A DNA stretch of 64,000 nt, from positions 1,054,001-1,118,000 of the forward strand of contig OZ245731.1 in assembly GCA_965227155.1 (NCBI GenBank), given 5' to 3'. The number at the start of each line of letters is the position of its first letter. The first letter of the stretch is position 1. Source of the stretch: UBA6059 sp965227155 (GTDB taxonomy: Bacteria > Bacteroidota > Bacteroidia > Cytophagales > Cyclobacteriaceae). The notes under the pieces are model-generated. The model was not told the origin of the DNA. It saw only the letters and a list, made by a program, of their open reading frames with translations, and did not search any database. This document shows positions 16,637 through 24,540 of the stretch, one piece after another. The position numbers were made by a program, and so were the translations under genes.

Positions 16637-17527
16637 TTAGTTGTTTATGTAATTATAAATATTAAAATCCGGCTTGTCTCTTTTTAGCTTAATCGTAATA
16701 AATGTTCCATTAACCCTACCATTAATAGGTACTATATCAGAGTTATAAAGAAGTGCACCCCCAGAAATTATTATAAAACTTCCTTTGAAACCATCAATAG
16801 CTATATTTTTCGAAGTGTGAATACCAAATCCTCGTTCTTTACTTTTAGTTGATAATCCATTTAATGCTAATTCTAGAGAATTAACATCTGTAATAGATTC
16901 ATCTCTTAATTTACTCTTAATATAAGATCCTCTAAGTGTAATCCCATTATCCTTAATACAAATCTCTACAGTATCCATTCCGGGATAATACTGTACGAAA
17001 ATCCAAAATCTATCAGATGATGAATGTTCAACTACATTATCAGTTAACTCACTAGTAATATAGCTTATAGCATTATATACGTTAGGTGAAACTTGAAAAT
17101 TATTCTTTAGTATTGAAAACACTATATTTAGTACGTTATCAATAACATTACCATTACTTTTATCACTAATATTTATGTCTACAATAGGAAGATAGTTTTT
17201 TCCATGATATCCATTTAAGATCATACCTAAATCATCAAGATTATATTTATCGGTCTTTAATCCACCCTGGTTGAAATATATATTATTAAGATATCCTGAA
17301 ATGCTTGAATTTATATTAACTACTTGTACATCGCGCCCTTTAAACCTTTCATCTTCTATAAAAGAAACTATTGGTGTAACAAAAACAGGATGAACAAAAT
17401 TGATATTGCCAAAATCCAAGGTCAAAGGCTCAAGACTATCGCAAACATCAGAACAAAAAAAATCAACTACACGCCGTACTTCACTAAGTAGATTATCAAA
17501 CTTAGTAGGAGAAAAAGTATAATTCAT
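16637..17527 (-). CDS. GHKL (histidine-kinase-like) ATPase with N-terminal STAS-like region
   Basis: A 296-residue protein. The first 100 residues resemble a STAS-like fold (LTLDFGNINFVHPVFVTPIVSFI). The C-terminal half is a Bergerat ATPase: N box ISYITSELTDNVVEHSS, G1 box IKDNGITLRGS, G2 box KERGFGIHTSKNIA and a final NGTFITIKL. There is no dimerisation/phosphoacceptor helix and no membrane segment, so it is not a sensor kinase; the nearest comparison is a SpoIIAB/RsbW-type kinase or a stand-alone GHKL protein. It is paired with the STAS-like gene downstream, which suggests a partner-switching regulator or a defence module. The function is inferred only. Confidence 0.8.
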   Translation of the reverse strand: MNYTFSPTKFDNLLSEVRRVVDFFCSDVCDSLEPLTLDFGNINFVHPVFVTPIVSFIEDERFKGRDVQVVNINSSISGYLNNIYFNQGGLKTDKYNLDDLGMILNGYHGKNYLPIVDINISDKSNGNVIDNVLNIVFSILKNNFQVSPNVYNAISYITSELTDNVVEHSSSDRFWIFVQYYPGMDTVEICIKDNGITLRGSYIKSKLRDESITDVNSLELALNGLSTKSKERGFGIHTSKNIAIDGFKGSFIIISGGALLYNSDIVPINGRVNGTFITIKLKRDKPDFNIYNYINN

Positions 17528-17533
17528 TGTACT

Positions 17534-17713
17534 ATGTTTGGTGTTTTTTATGAGGATATTGAGCGAATTTATAAATCTTGCACACCAAATATCAGAGGTT
17601 CATATTTTATTAGTAAGGAAATTGGAAATGCCTTCAGTCTATTGAGGGAGAAGCTAGACAATAAATATAGAAAGGAGATTAATTTAAGTACTGATTATAA
17701 GGGCTTCCAATAG
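17534..17713 (+). CDS. Possible 59-residue divergent protein
   Basis: An open frame starts at ATG 17534, only six bases from the divergent ATPase start, and reads MFGVFYEDIERIYKSC to the end STDYKGFQ. Composition is protein-like (balanced charged and aromatic residues). Overlapping start regions on opposite strands are awkward for two separate promoters, so it may instead be the remnant of a larger gene. Low confidence. Confidence 0.3.
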   Translation: MFGVFYEDIERIYKSCTPNIRGSYFISKEIGNAFSLLREKLDNKYRKEINLSTDYKGFQ

Positions 17714-17731
17714 CCCTATTATGTGAAATGC

Positions 17732-17923
17732 CTAATTATTAGATCTTCTTATTAATTCATGGTTAAACAGTTGATAGACCCTTTCATCTGGTGTACTTTC
17801 GCCGGTAATGTGTTTTTCCAGCCTTCTTGTTTGAGTCATAGCATAGGCCTGCCAGAAGGCCACTTCCTTTTGCAAATAAGCAATATGCTCTTTTAGTATT
17901 TCCGTTTGATTTGAATTATCCAT
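17732..17923 (-). CDS. Small coiled-coil protein at the right end of the element
   Basis: A 63-residue protein: LKEHIAYLQKEVAFWQAYAMTQTRRLEKHI forms an amphipathic coiled coil, followed by a polar tail. No family was recognised. It is the last gene inside the element, about 65 bp from attR, transcribed inward toward the ATPase/STAS pair. Confidence 0.5.
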   Translation of the reverse strand: MDNSNQTEILKEHIAYLQKEVAFWQAYAMTQTRRLEKHITGESTPDERVYQLFNHELIRRSNN

Positions 17924-17975
17924 AAAGTATTATTCTATTTTTGATATTAATTATTTCTATTTATCTGATTTTCAG

Positions 17976-17990
17976 GTACTTGAAAAGTAC
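17976..17990. repeat. Inverted repeat abutting attR
   Basis: GTACTT-GAA-AAGTAC is perfect over six bases each side and shares its last base with the att core. It is absent from attL. It could be a recombinase or excisionase arm site; this is positional inference. Confidence 0.4.
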
Positions 17991-18006
17991 TGGAGAGGCC
18001 ACTTTT
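17990..18006. repeat. attR of the integrated element
   Basis: CTGGAGAGGCCACTTTT is an exact 17-bp copy of the tRNA-Arg 3' end at 8786-8802. The rest of the tRNA is not present here. The stop codon of the following minus-strand gene (complement of 18005-18007) uses the last two bases of the repeat, so that gene abutted the tRNA before insertion. Confidence 0.88.
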
Positions 18007-18904
18007 AGTTCTTCATAGACAATATAGTTACCCCTCCAAATATCCCAAAATCGAATAATTCCTTTTGAATTTTAAGCTTATACTCAGAAAGAGGTTCTAA
18101 CCCTATTTTTGAACGGTCATTATCCATTATTATCTCTAACTCTTTGGGATAATCTGTTATTATTGAATCTGATTTATAATCACCTTTAATGATTGATAAG
18201 ACATTTACACCATATTTAGGTGGCTCTATAGTTGATTGTCTTTTTAAATCAATCAAATAGGCATAGTACTTTGGTGGATAGTTCCCATTTAGCACTTCGT
18301 TTTCTAATAAATCTAAGATTTCAAACCTGCCATACTGAATTAAGTGCATAGAGATTATATGATGTAACGGATCTTTCTGATCGTAAAGCCCTATCTTAGA
18401 TTCACTTAGGTTATTTCCTGAGGATAACAATTCTTTATAAAAAATTAGAAACTTCTCAGCATTCAAGAGCAATGAATCACTATACCGCTTTGCAATGGAT
18501 TCATCCTTATCTAAAAACTCGTTTCTTTTGATAGCAAAGAATTGATCCCTATTCCTGAATTCCATCACTTTATTTCTTAAACCGCTATCAATTTTGTGGT
18601 TGGAAAGCGTTATTGATGAATCAGAACAATCAAGTTTTACTTGAAAAGGTATAGGGGTGGAGTAAACAATATTGCAAGAAAGACTGCCTTCAATTAGCAA
18701 AGTCCGATAATAATTATGAATATCCTTAGCAAATAAATTACATCCAGAGTTGAAAGCTAAATCATATAAGAGTATTGCAGAATCGTAGTTATTCAATACC
18801 AGGTGATACTCCGCCCTATTTATAAGGTCGTAATAATTCAGTTGATTACATGCTCGAGAACTTATACCATAGATTAATAAGAATAACAGTAAAAGTAATT
18901 TCAT
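18005..18904 (-). CDS. Exported protein of unknown function
   Basis: A 299-residue protein. The N-terminus MKLLLLLFLLIYGISSRAC is a signal peptide and may be a lipobox variant (SRAC). The start of the mature part (YDLINRAEYHLVLNNYDSAILLYDLAF) looks like one TPR-type helix pair; the rest has no recognised domain. It is probably periplasmic or membrane-anchored. It lies just outside the element and ends within attR. Its AT-rich codon use resembles the element, so it may belong to an older insertion. Confidence 0.65.
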   Translation of the reverse strand: MKLLLLLFLLIYGISSRACNQLNYYDLINRAEYHLVLNNYDSAILLYDLAFNSGCNLFAKDIHNYYRTLLIEGSLSCNIVYSTPIPFQVKLDCSDSSITLSNHKIDSGLRNKVMEFRNRDQFFAIKRNEFLDKDESIAKRYSDSLLLNAEKFLIFYKELLSSGNNLSESKIGLYDQKDPLHHIISMHLIQYGRFEILDLLENEVLNGNYPPKYYAYLIDLKRQSTIEPPKYGVNVLSIIKGDYKSDSIITDYPKELEIIMDNDRSKIGLEPLSEYKLKIQKELFDFGIFGGVTILSMKN

Positions 18905-19202
18905 TTTTACCTATTGCATTTAATAGTAATTTTCATACCTACTTTACAAATCATAATGTCTATTCGATTCTGTTTTAATTGCAGTTAATCCTCTAGGATG
19001 GTCAAGATATGTTCTAATCAGTCATCAACCTGTGTGGATTTTGGATATAAATAAAGTTAAGATATTTTGAATAAAGAAGCATTTCAAAAAGGTGGCTCAC
19101 ATTATTAATTATGGAACTGAAAACTCCTAATCGCCGTTTCGAATATTTCGTTTATTATTGTAATCGTACTTGCTTTAGGACACATTTATTTTAAGATTTA
19201 CT

Positions 19203-19658
19203 ATGCTTAATCAGGATATTTCGAATAAACCTACGAAAGAAGAAAGGTTAAACGCTATGGCTTCATACAATGCTTTAGCTGCTACTATTGAAAGTCTTAA
19301 GTCAGACAATCCAGAGATTGAAATTGAAGAGACAAAAGAAAAGATTACTGTACCATTAGTCGCATTGAAGTTATTTGCTAAAGTATTAAAGCAGTTGAGT
19401 CAAGGTAACCCTGTATCGATTGTGCCCGTTGCAGCGGAAGTTACAACGCAGGCTGCAGCTGAGTATTTGGGGTGCTCACGTCCCCACTTGATTAAATTGC
19501 TAGAACAAGAAAATATACCTTATACTAAAGTGGGAAGACATAGAAGAATTCTAATGGAAGATCTTAAGAAGTACAAGGATAAGACTAAGGCTAAACAGAA
19601 AACACTAATTCAGGAAGTAATGCAGGCTGATGAGGCCTCTGGCCTTTATGATCTATAG
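19203..19658 (+). CDS. HTH_17 antitoxin-type protein
   Basis: A 151-residue protein. The C-terminal half has an excisionase-family helix-turn-helix (VTTQAAAEYLGCSRPHLIKLLEQENIPYTKVGRHRRILMEDLKKY), and the N-terminal half is a helical dimerisation-like region. It overlaps the start of a PIN-domain gene, the usual antitoxin-toxin order, so it is called the antitoxin and autorepressor of a type II pair. The 298 bp upstream carry no confident gene; a short TM-like open stretch there lacks a start codon. Confidence 0.8.
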   Translation: MLNQDISNKPTKEERLNAMASYNALAATIESLKSDNPEIEIEETKEKITVPLVALKLFAKVLKQLSQGNPVSIVPVAAEVTTQAAAEYLGCSRPHLIKLLEQENIPYTKVGRHRRILMEDLKKYKDKTKAKQKTLIQEVMQADEASGLYDL

Positions 19659-20211
19659 TCTAAAGTTTACATCTGTATTAGACACTAATGTGATCTACCC
19701 AATAGAGACCAGAGATGTGTTAATGTGGTTTGCATACCATGAATTGTATACACCTAAGTGGAGTAAAAACATATTCGAAGAGTGGATATCAGTTATGATC
19801 CGAAAAGGTATCTCTGAAGAGGAGATATCCAAAAGAACTGGTAAGCTCCATGAGGCTTTCCCGGATGCAATGGTGTTAAATTATGAGGGATTGATAGAAG
19901 GTCTTGTATTGCCTGACCCGAATGATCGACATATACTTGCCGCTGCAATAAAAACCAATGCAAACTCTATCATAACAAATAATATTAAGCACTTCCCAAA
20001 CGACTACCTATCAAGCTTCGGGCTTTCCGCAATGCTTCCAGATGACTTTTTAACAGACACTATTGATCTAAATACCGAGAAAGCAAAAGAAGCTTTCAAG
20101 GATATGGTTCTAACTAAAAAGAACCCAAATATCGGAGAGTATGAAATGCTGGATATACTTAGAAAAAGGGGTCTGAAAAATACAGCTGATTATCTACACA
20201 CTCTTATATAG
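19648..20211 (+). CDS. PIN-domain toxin (RNase)
   Basis: A PIN-fold protein of about 187 residues from the ATG at 19648; an in-frame ATG at 19630 adds six residues. Acidic metal-binding residues are visible in SVLDTNVIYP (first Asp), in the middle helix near NIFEEWIS, and in LPDPNDRHILAAAI, followed by IITNNIKHFP, typical of the PIN_3 group. The length with a C-terminal helical extension is normal for that group. The gene overlaps the HTH antitoxin gene. Predicted activity is metal-dependent RNA cleavage; the target is unknown. Confidence 0.82.
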   Translation: MIYSLKFTSVLDTNVIYPIETRDVLMWFAYHELYTPKWSKNIFEEWISVMIRKGISEEEISKRTGKLHEAFPDAMVLNYEGLIEGLVLPDPNDRHILAAAIKTNANSIITNNIKHFPNDYLSSFGLSAMLPDDFLTDTIDLNTEKAKEAFKDMVLTKKNPNIGEYEMLDILRKRGLKNTADYLHTLI

Positions 20212-20280
20212 TCTTAAAAGTGAAGGAAGCTTACAATCTCATTTAAAAACAACTTTCCGACAAAAACCTCATTAAAACCT

Positions 20281-20306
20281 AAAAAAAGGAGACCACTTTG
20301 GCCTCC
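20281..20306 (-). terminator. Terminator of the ExbB/MotA-like gene
   Basis: Read on the minus strand, GGAGGCCA-AAG-TGGTCTCC forms an 8-bp stem with one G-U pair and runs into T7. It lies about 17 bp past the stop. Confidence 0.8.
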
Positions 20307-20322
20307 CTACAAAATCCCGGTA

Positions 20323-20700
20323 TCAAGATGCTTGCTTGGGTGCTAAAAATCGAAGCACAAGAGTGAAAATCAAACAAATAGCATAACTGGTCAGACCCCA
20401 TAATGTGGTTATTGAAGATACCTTCAATCCACCTGCAAGCATCGCAGGAGACACACTGCCCATCTGCTCTATGGCCTTAAAGGCTTCAAACAGACCTATC
20501 ATTTGGCCCAGCACGCCGATCACCAGGGCTAGCAGCCCCAAAGATTTCACATTATCAATACGCTGAGCAATCTGTTCGTTACTCAGTTGCCCTTTATTGA
20601 TAGTAATGAAAGCATAAACGCCTGCGGCCAATCCAGCAAAAAATGCAATGGTGATCAATCCCATAAACAAGGGGCCACCCATCCAGAATAATTCCATCAT
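20323..20700 (-). CDS. Small MotA/TolQ/ExbB-type membrane protein
   Basis: A 125-residue protein. Three hydrophobic segments (LFMGLITIAFFAGLAAGVYAFI, LGLLALVIGVLGQMIGLFEAF, ITTLWGLTSYAICLIFTLVL) and the GLKVSSITTLWGL block recall the TM2-TM3 core of the MotA/TolQ/ExbB proton channel family. It is shorter than classical ExbB (about 210-240 residues) and lacks the long cytoplasmic loop. No ExbD partner is adjacent. Family call moderate, function unknown. Confidence 0.7.
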   Translation of the reverse strand: MMELFWMGGPLFMGLITIAFFAGLAAGVYAFITINKGQLSNEQIAQRIDNVKSLGLLALVIGVLGQMIGLFEAFKAIEQMGSVSPAMLAGGLKVSSITTLWGLTSYAICLIFTLVLRFLAPKQAS

Positions 20701-20853
20701 AGTCTATTAATTTAAGTGAAACAATTATGACCCCAAAACTAGGTGTTGATAGCCTACAGGGACAATGTAGAATCCGTCGGTAAACCTGCTACTTATCGAC
20801 AAAAGCCTTTTGTTTTAAAAATTTTGGCCAATTTCGGGTGATAATTACAATTT

Positions 20854-21606
20854 ATGACGCGCCCACAACAAATTTCATTCTGGATCCTGGTGATGGCCAT
20901 ACTGGTCTTCATTTTTGGTCAGGCTGACCAGGACTATAGTAAGGCTTTCTATTTTGTATCCTTTCTTATGCCAATAGCCATTGCCACTGAGTATTTCTTC
21001 AATAATTTTCTTGTGCCTAATTACCTGATGAAGGAGCGTTACCTAAGATTTGGGCTCTACTTTTTCTACACGCTGGTTTTCTCCTTGTATCTGGAGATGA
21101 TTGCACTAACAATTGCTTTTATACTGTTAGCGAACTATCGGTATGACGACCTAAACCCCTATTCCACAAATATCTTCTTGCTCACAGCCACCATTTACCT
21201 TATTGTGTTCATAAAAGCCTTTATCCTACTTTGGCAAAGGTTTAGAGCGACGGCCAAAGATGTGGATACCCTACAGCGACAACAAAAAAGAGATGAAACA
21301 GTATTTATCAATGTGAGATCCAACAGACAAAATGTACAGATCGATCTCAATGAGCTTCAGCTCGTAGAAAGCATGGCCGACTATGTAGTGCTACATGTCT
21401 CCGGCGAAAAAATCATCACCAAAGAAAAAATTAGTGCCTTGCAGGAAAGGTTGCCGACACAATTCATAAGAATCCACCGTAGTTTTCTTATCAATAAAAA
21501 TTTTGTAGGGCGATTCAATCGAGAAGAAGTAGAGATAGAAGATAAAAAACTACCCATCAGCCGCACCTACAAAAAAGAAGTAATGCTTCAATTAGGAGCC
21601 GAATAG
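20854..21606 (+). CDS. Membrane-anchored LytTR transcription regulator
   Basis: A 250-residue protein. Four hydrophobic segments in residues 1-130 are followed by a short coiled linker (AKDVDTLQRQQKRDE) and a C-terminal LytTR DNA-binding domain: LNELQLVESMADYVVLHVSGEKIITKEKISALQERL, then FIRIHRSFLINKNFVGRF and LPISRTYKKEV. There is no receiver domain, so the membrane part is presumably the sensor. Such fusions are frequent in Bacteroidota. Targets are unknown. The next gene begins 90 bp downstream on the same strand. Confidence 0.9.
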   Translation: MTRPQQISFWILVMAILVFIFGQADQDYSKAFYFVSFLMPIAIATEYFFNNFLVPNYLMKERYLRFGLYFFYTLVFSLYLEMIALTIAFILLANYRYDDLNPYSTNIFLLTATIYLIVFIKAFILLWQRFRATAKDVDTLQRQQKRDETVFINVRSNRQNVQIDLNELQLVESMADYVVLHVSGEKIITKEKISALQERLPTQFIRIHRSFLINKNFVGRFNREEVEIEDKKLPISRTYKKEVMLQLGAE

Positions 21607-21695
21607 TTGCATCCACCAAATTAGTACCATTAATCATTTGGTCTTTAACTAAGTCATTATATTCGCTTAGATACCAAAAAGATGTTTCTCCTTTC

Positions 21696-22205
21696 ATGGC
21701 TCAATACATTTTTAGCATAATCTTAATAGTGAGTGCCAGCTTTCAGCTATTGGCGCAACCGCCCAGGGTGAAGAAAGCTGCTAAGTGGGTTAACCAGGGT
21801 AAATACGAAAAAACGATTAAAAAAACATCCCTTTGGCTTGATGAAGACAATAATGCGGCATTGTTCCACTTGAGAGGGTACGCACATTCTAAACTGGGAG
21901 AATCTGAAAAGGCAATTGCAGATTTTGATGAAAGCATCGCTTTGGACAACAAAGAGGCTCAATATTTTTTTGATAGGGGGTACGAGTATTTTCTTCAAAA
22001 CAGTTCTCTTAAGGCTTTGCAGGATTTCAATAGTGCTATCCAGCTGGATCTGAATTTTGCGGAGGCATTTCTGAATCGTGGTACTGTCAAGTTTCAAATG
22101 GGCGATGAACGTGGCGCTTGTAGCGATTGGTCAACAGCCAGTAGCTTAGGCATAGCTTTAGCAGATGAAATCATAGCGGTCAACTGCCCCACCTACCATG
22201 ATTAA
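21696..22205 (+). CDS. Exported TPR protein
   Basis: A 169-residue protein with a signal peptide (MAQYIFSIILIVSASFQLLAQ) and about three tetratricopeptide repeats (AALFHLRGYAHSKLGESEKAIADFDESI, AQYFFDRGYEYFLQNSSLKALQDFNSAI, AEAFLNRGTVKFQMGDERGACSDW). It is likely periplasmic. Its stop overlaps the start of the ABC permease gene by 8 bp, so it is the first gene of a three-gene operon with two permeases. Confidence 0.82.
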   Translation: MAQYIFSIILIVSASFQLLAQPPRVKKAAKWVNQGKYEKTIKKTSLWLDEDNNAALFHLRGYAHSKLGESEKAIADFDESIALDNKEAQYFFDRGYEYFLQNSSLKALQDFNSAIQLDLNFAEAFLNRGTVKFQMGDERGACSDWSTASSLGIALADEIIAVNCPTYHD

Positions 22206-23484
22206 GTCGATCATCATTCGATTGTTGACCATCCCTATCGTATTGATGGCGGTAGCTTTGATGATCTTGTTTTTACAAAAAGTCTTACCTAATCCTGTAG
22301 AGGGCAGGTTGGAGCAAATCTCTTACCAGTCAGGCGGAATAGATTCACCGCAGGAAATTGAGGAGATGGTGAAAGAGGAAATTTTCAGGAATAATTGGCA
22401 CCTGCCTATATTTTATTTTTCTATACGGCCGGGCAATTTCCCAACATGGTACGAAAAGGTATGGCAACCGCAGCATAAAGCCTTTTTAGAAAAGCTCCTT
22501 TTTAGAATCAGCAATACTGAAATCCTCAAGGATTTTTACGCTGATTTGATTCAAGTGAGACAATCGAATTGGCCTTTGGTCGAGCGGTTGTTTTTGGCTG
22601 AGTCCACAGAGGAAATTGATCAATTGATTAATCAATACGATGCGTTTGGTGATGCGGCTGATACGTGGAAGCAGGCTGAGATTGTGACTTTCAACGCGGC
22701 TTTTTTAATTCCCAAATTCCAGTTTCACACCGAAAATCAATTCCATAGCTGGCTCATGGCTATAATCCGGGGTGAATTGGGCAGGTCTCTTCGCGATAAT
22801 CAACCTGTATCCAGTAAGCTATTTGGTAGTCTAAAATATACCTTGTGGCTTACTATCCCGGGAACGTTCCTGACCTGGATGCTATCACTTGCCCTTGGGA
22901 TATTTATCCACAGCCGAAGTTCAGGCAGGTTCGCTTCAGGTATATTGAGGATCTTATACATAGTTGATGCTATTCCGCTATTTCTTATTGCTTTGGCTAT
23001 CCTATTTGTATTTGCGCCTGTCTTCCCGCCAATTTACCTGGGCTGGTCTCAGAGTAGTTTTTGGCAGGCAATACCCTATTTAATTTTGCCAGTAGGTAGC
23101 ATGGTTTTGGCTGCTTTACCCTACACCACAAGACAAATTCATAGTGCACTACTTTCTGTAGAGCATAAAGAGTTTATCATCGCTGCAAGGCTTAAAGGTC
23201 TGCCCGAAAAGAAAATTTATACCACCTATCTATTGCCCAATGCAGCTTTTCCACTGATTACATTATTTACTGAATTCTTAGTTGCAATCTTTTCGGGAGC
23301 GGTATTGGTGGAACTCATATTTGCCATTCCGGGTATCGGCAGACTATTGGCCGATGCTGCATTATCTGGTGATATCCCCATTATTTCGGGGGTGATATTA
23401 CTGCTTGTGTTGGTGAAAATGTTGGCCACTCTTCTTGGGGATATCCTTTATGTCTTGCTAAACCCTACTGTTAATGAAATTTGA
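22198..23484 (+). CDS. ABC transporter permease, DppB/OppB type
   Basis: A 428-residue inner-membrane permease. After TM1 there is a long soluble insert (about residues 35-185), then the usual GELGRSLRDNQPVSSKL region and five more membrane segments. The EAA loop reads HKEFIIAARLKGLPEKKIYTTYLLPNA, and the C-terminal FAIPGIGRLLADAALSGDIPII block is classic DppB. Classical DppB is about 310-340 residues, so the insert is long. It overlaps the next permease gene by 11 bp. No ATPase or substrate-binding gene is in the neighbourhood, so those parts must come from elsewhere. Confidence 0.9.
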   Translation: MIKSIIIRLLTIPIVLMAVALMILFLQKVLPNPVEGRLEQISYQSGGIDSPQEIEEMVKEEIFRNNWHLPIFYFSIRPGNFPTWYEKVWQPQHKAFLEKLLFRISNTEILKDFYADLIQVRQSNWPLVERLFLAESTEEIDQLINQYDAFGDAADTWKQAEIVTFNAAFLIPKFQFHTENQFHSWLMAIIRGELGRSLRDNQPVSSKLFGSLKYTLWLTIPGTFLTWMLSLALGIFIHSRSSGRFASGILRILYIVDAIPLFLIALAILFVFAPVFPPIYLGWSQSSFWQAIPYLILPVGSMVLAALPYTTRQIHSALLSVEHKEFIIAARLKGLPEKKIYTTYLLPNAAFPLITLFTEFLVAIFSGAVLVELIFAIPGIGRLLADAALSGDIPIISGVILLLVLVKMLATLLGDILYVLLNPTVNEI

Positions 23485-24454
23485 TTGGAAGTGGGTGGTA
23501 CCGGTTAGCTGGCTGGCAATGCTTATTTGCGTTGGCTGCCTTAGTTATCTGTTTGAAGTGAAAATTCAATCTGATCAAATGCTATTAACCCCGGGAACGT
23601 CCGGATATATTTTGGGCAGCGACAATATGGGGCGTCCGCTTGCTCCTCTGGTGTTTCAGAGCCTGCCATTGTCAATAGGTATTGCTTTTTTAAGCATGCT
23701 AATCAGCCTGCTTATTGCTACTCTTGTGGGCGGTTGGGCTGCTTATTTGGGCAATCAAAAGCTTAAAATAAAACGCTCAAGGCTGGTAGCATCCATCGCT
23801 TTGCTCGTATATCTTCTTATTTTCATACCATTCTTTACTTCAATATCAGCAATTGGCGTAGTATTGTTGGCTATTTCCGGCATTTCAATATGGTTTTTCC
23901 TGGCTTTTATTCTGGGAAAATTATCGGTATTTCGATCCTATACTCATTTTCCTATAGACTTCCTCGGACTAAAGATGACGGAAATCATGGCTGCCATTCC
24001 ACTGCTGATCATCGTATTGGCGGTAGCCGCGGTTGCAAAAAATACAGCATGGGTTCTCATCATAATTCTTGGCGCTACCGGTTGGACAAGAATGGCCAGG
24101 CTTTTCAGAGGTGAAATACTTGTTAAAAAATCTATGCCTTATGTATTAAGTGCTGAGCAACAAGGGTACCCCTACATAAGTATTTTTTTCAGACATGTTC
24201 TTCCAAATAGCCTCTCCCCTCTTGTACCAGCATTTACATTTGGCCTGGCATCTATGATTATCATAGAGTCTTCTCTTTCTTTTATTGGTATAGGACTTCC
24301 CCCGGAAACCATCACGCTAGGAAAACTGATCAGGCAGTTTTATAAAGATACTCATGCCTGGTGGATTGGGCTATTCCCGGGTCTATTGCTGATTTCTATC
24401 GTATTGTCATTCCATGCTATAGGTGATTACCTGGCTTCAAAGCTAAAATCCTGA
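23474..24454 (+). CDS. ABC transporter permease, DppC/OppC type
   Basis: A 326-residue permease with an N-terminal membrane segment, HILGSDNMGRP-like block (here YILGSDNMGRPL), the EAA loop (YVLSAEQQGYPYISIFFRHVLPNS) and the ESSLSFIGIGLPPETITLGKLI signature. It pairs with the DppB-type gene to form the peptide-family channel. The usual 'WG' context after LPPE is altered to ITLGKLIRQFYKD. Substrate unknown; peptides or nickel by family. Confidence 0.9.
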   Translation: MKFDWKWVVPVSWLAMLICVGCLSYLFEVKIQSDQMLLTPGTSGYILGSDNMGRPLAPLVFQSLPLSIGIAFLSMLISLLIATLVGGWAAYLGNQKLKIKRSRLVASIALLVYLLIFIPFFTSISAIGVVLLAISGISIWFFLAFILGKLSVFRSYTHFPIDFLGLKMTEIMAAIPLLIIVLAVAAVAKNTAWVLIIILGATGWTRMARLFRGEILVKKSMPYVLSAEQQGYPYISIFFRHVLPNSLSPLVPAFTFGLASMIIIESSLSFIGIGLPPETITLGKLIRQFYKDTHAWWIGLFPGLLLISIVLSFHAIGDYLASKLKS

Positions 24455-24540
24455 TAATTATCATACCGATAGCTTTTATCCCTCATAAGCAGCATTGTAC
24501 CAAAAGCGTCATATTTGTTCATCTAAAAAATTAAACTACC

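Larger units (their letters stand above)
8803..17989 (+). mobile_element. 9.2 kb tRNA-Arg integrated element (satellite- or IME-like)
   Basis: The element is bounded by a 17-bp perfect direct repeat and begins with a tyrosine recombinase. Left to right it holds the integrase, an unknown 356-residue protein, an AlpA/excisionase-like HTH protein, two small proteins, a RepA-like ATPase, an inverted-repeat cluster, a small HTH protein, two coiled-coil proteins, a membrane protein, and on the opposite strand a STAS-like/GHKL-ATPase pair and a small coiled-coil protein. No relaxase, coupling protein, type IV secretion, capsid or terminase gene was recognised, so transfer would have to rely on a helper. 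All replication and integration genes read in one direction and the cargo end is reversed. The boundaries are firm; the class of element is inference. Confidence 0.85.

Noticed and set aside
18905..19202. Short hydrophobic open stretch (LLIAVSNISFIIVIVLALGHI) upstream of the antitoxin
   Set aside because: No start codon follows the preceding stop and nothing else supports it; perhaps a remnant.
20288..20300. A second partial att copy (GGAGACCACTTT) that would extend the element to 20.3 kb
   Set aside because: It differs from the att core by inserted and missing bases and is fully explained as one arm and the loop of the terminator at 20281-20306.
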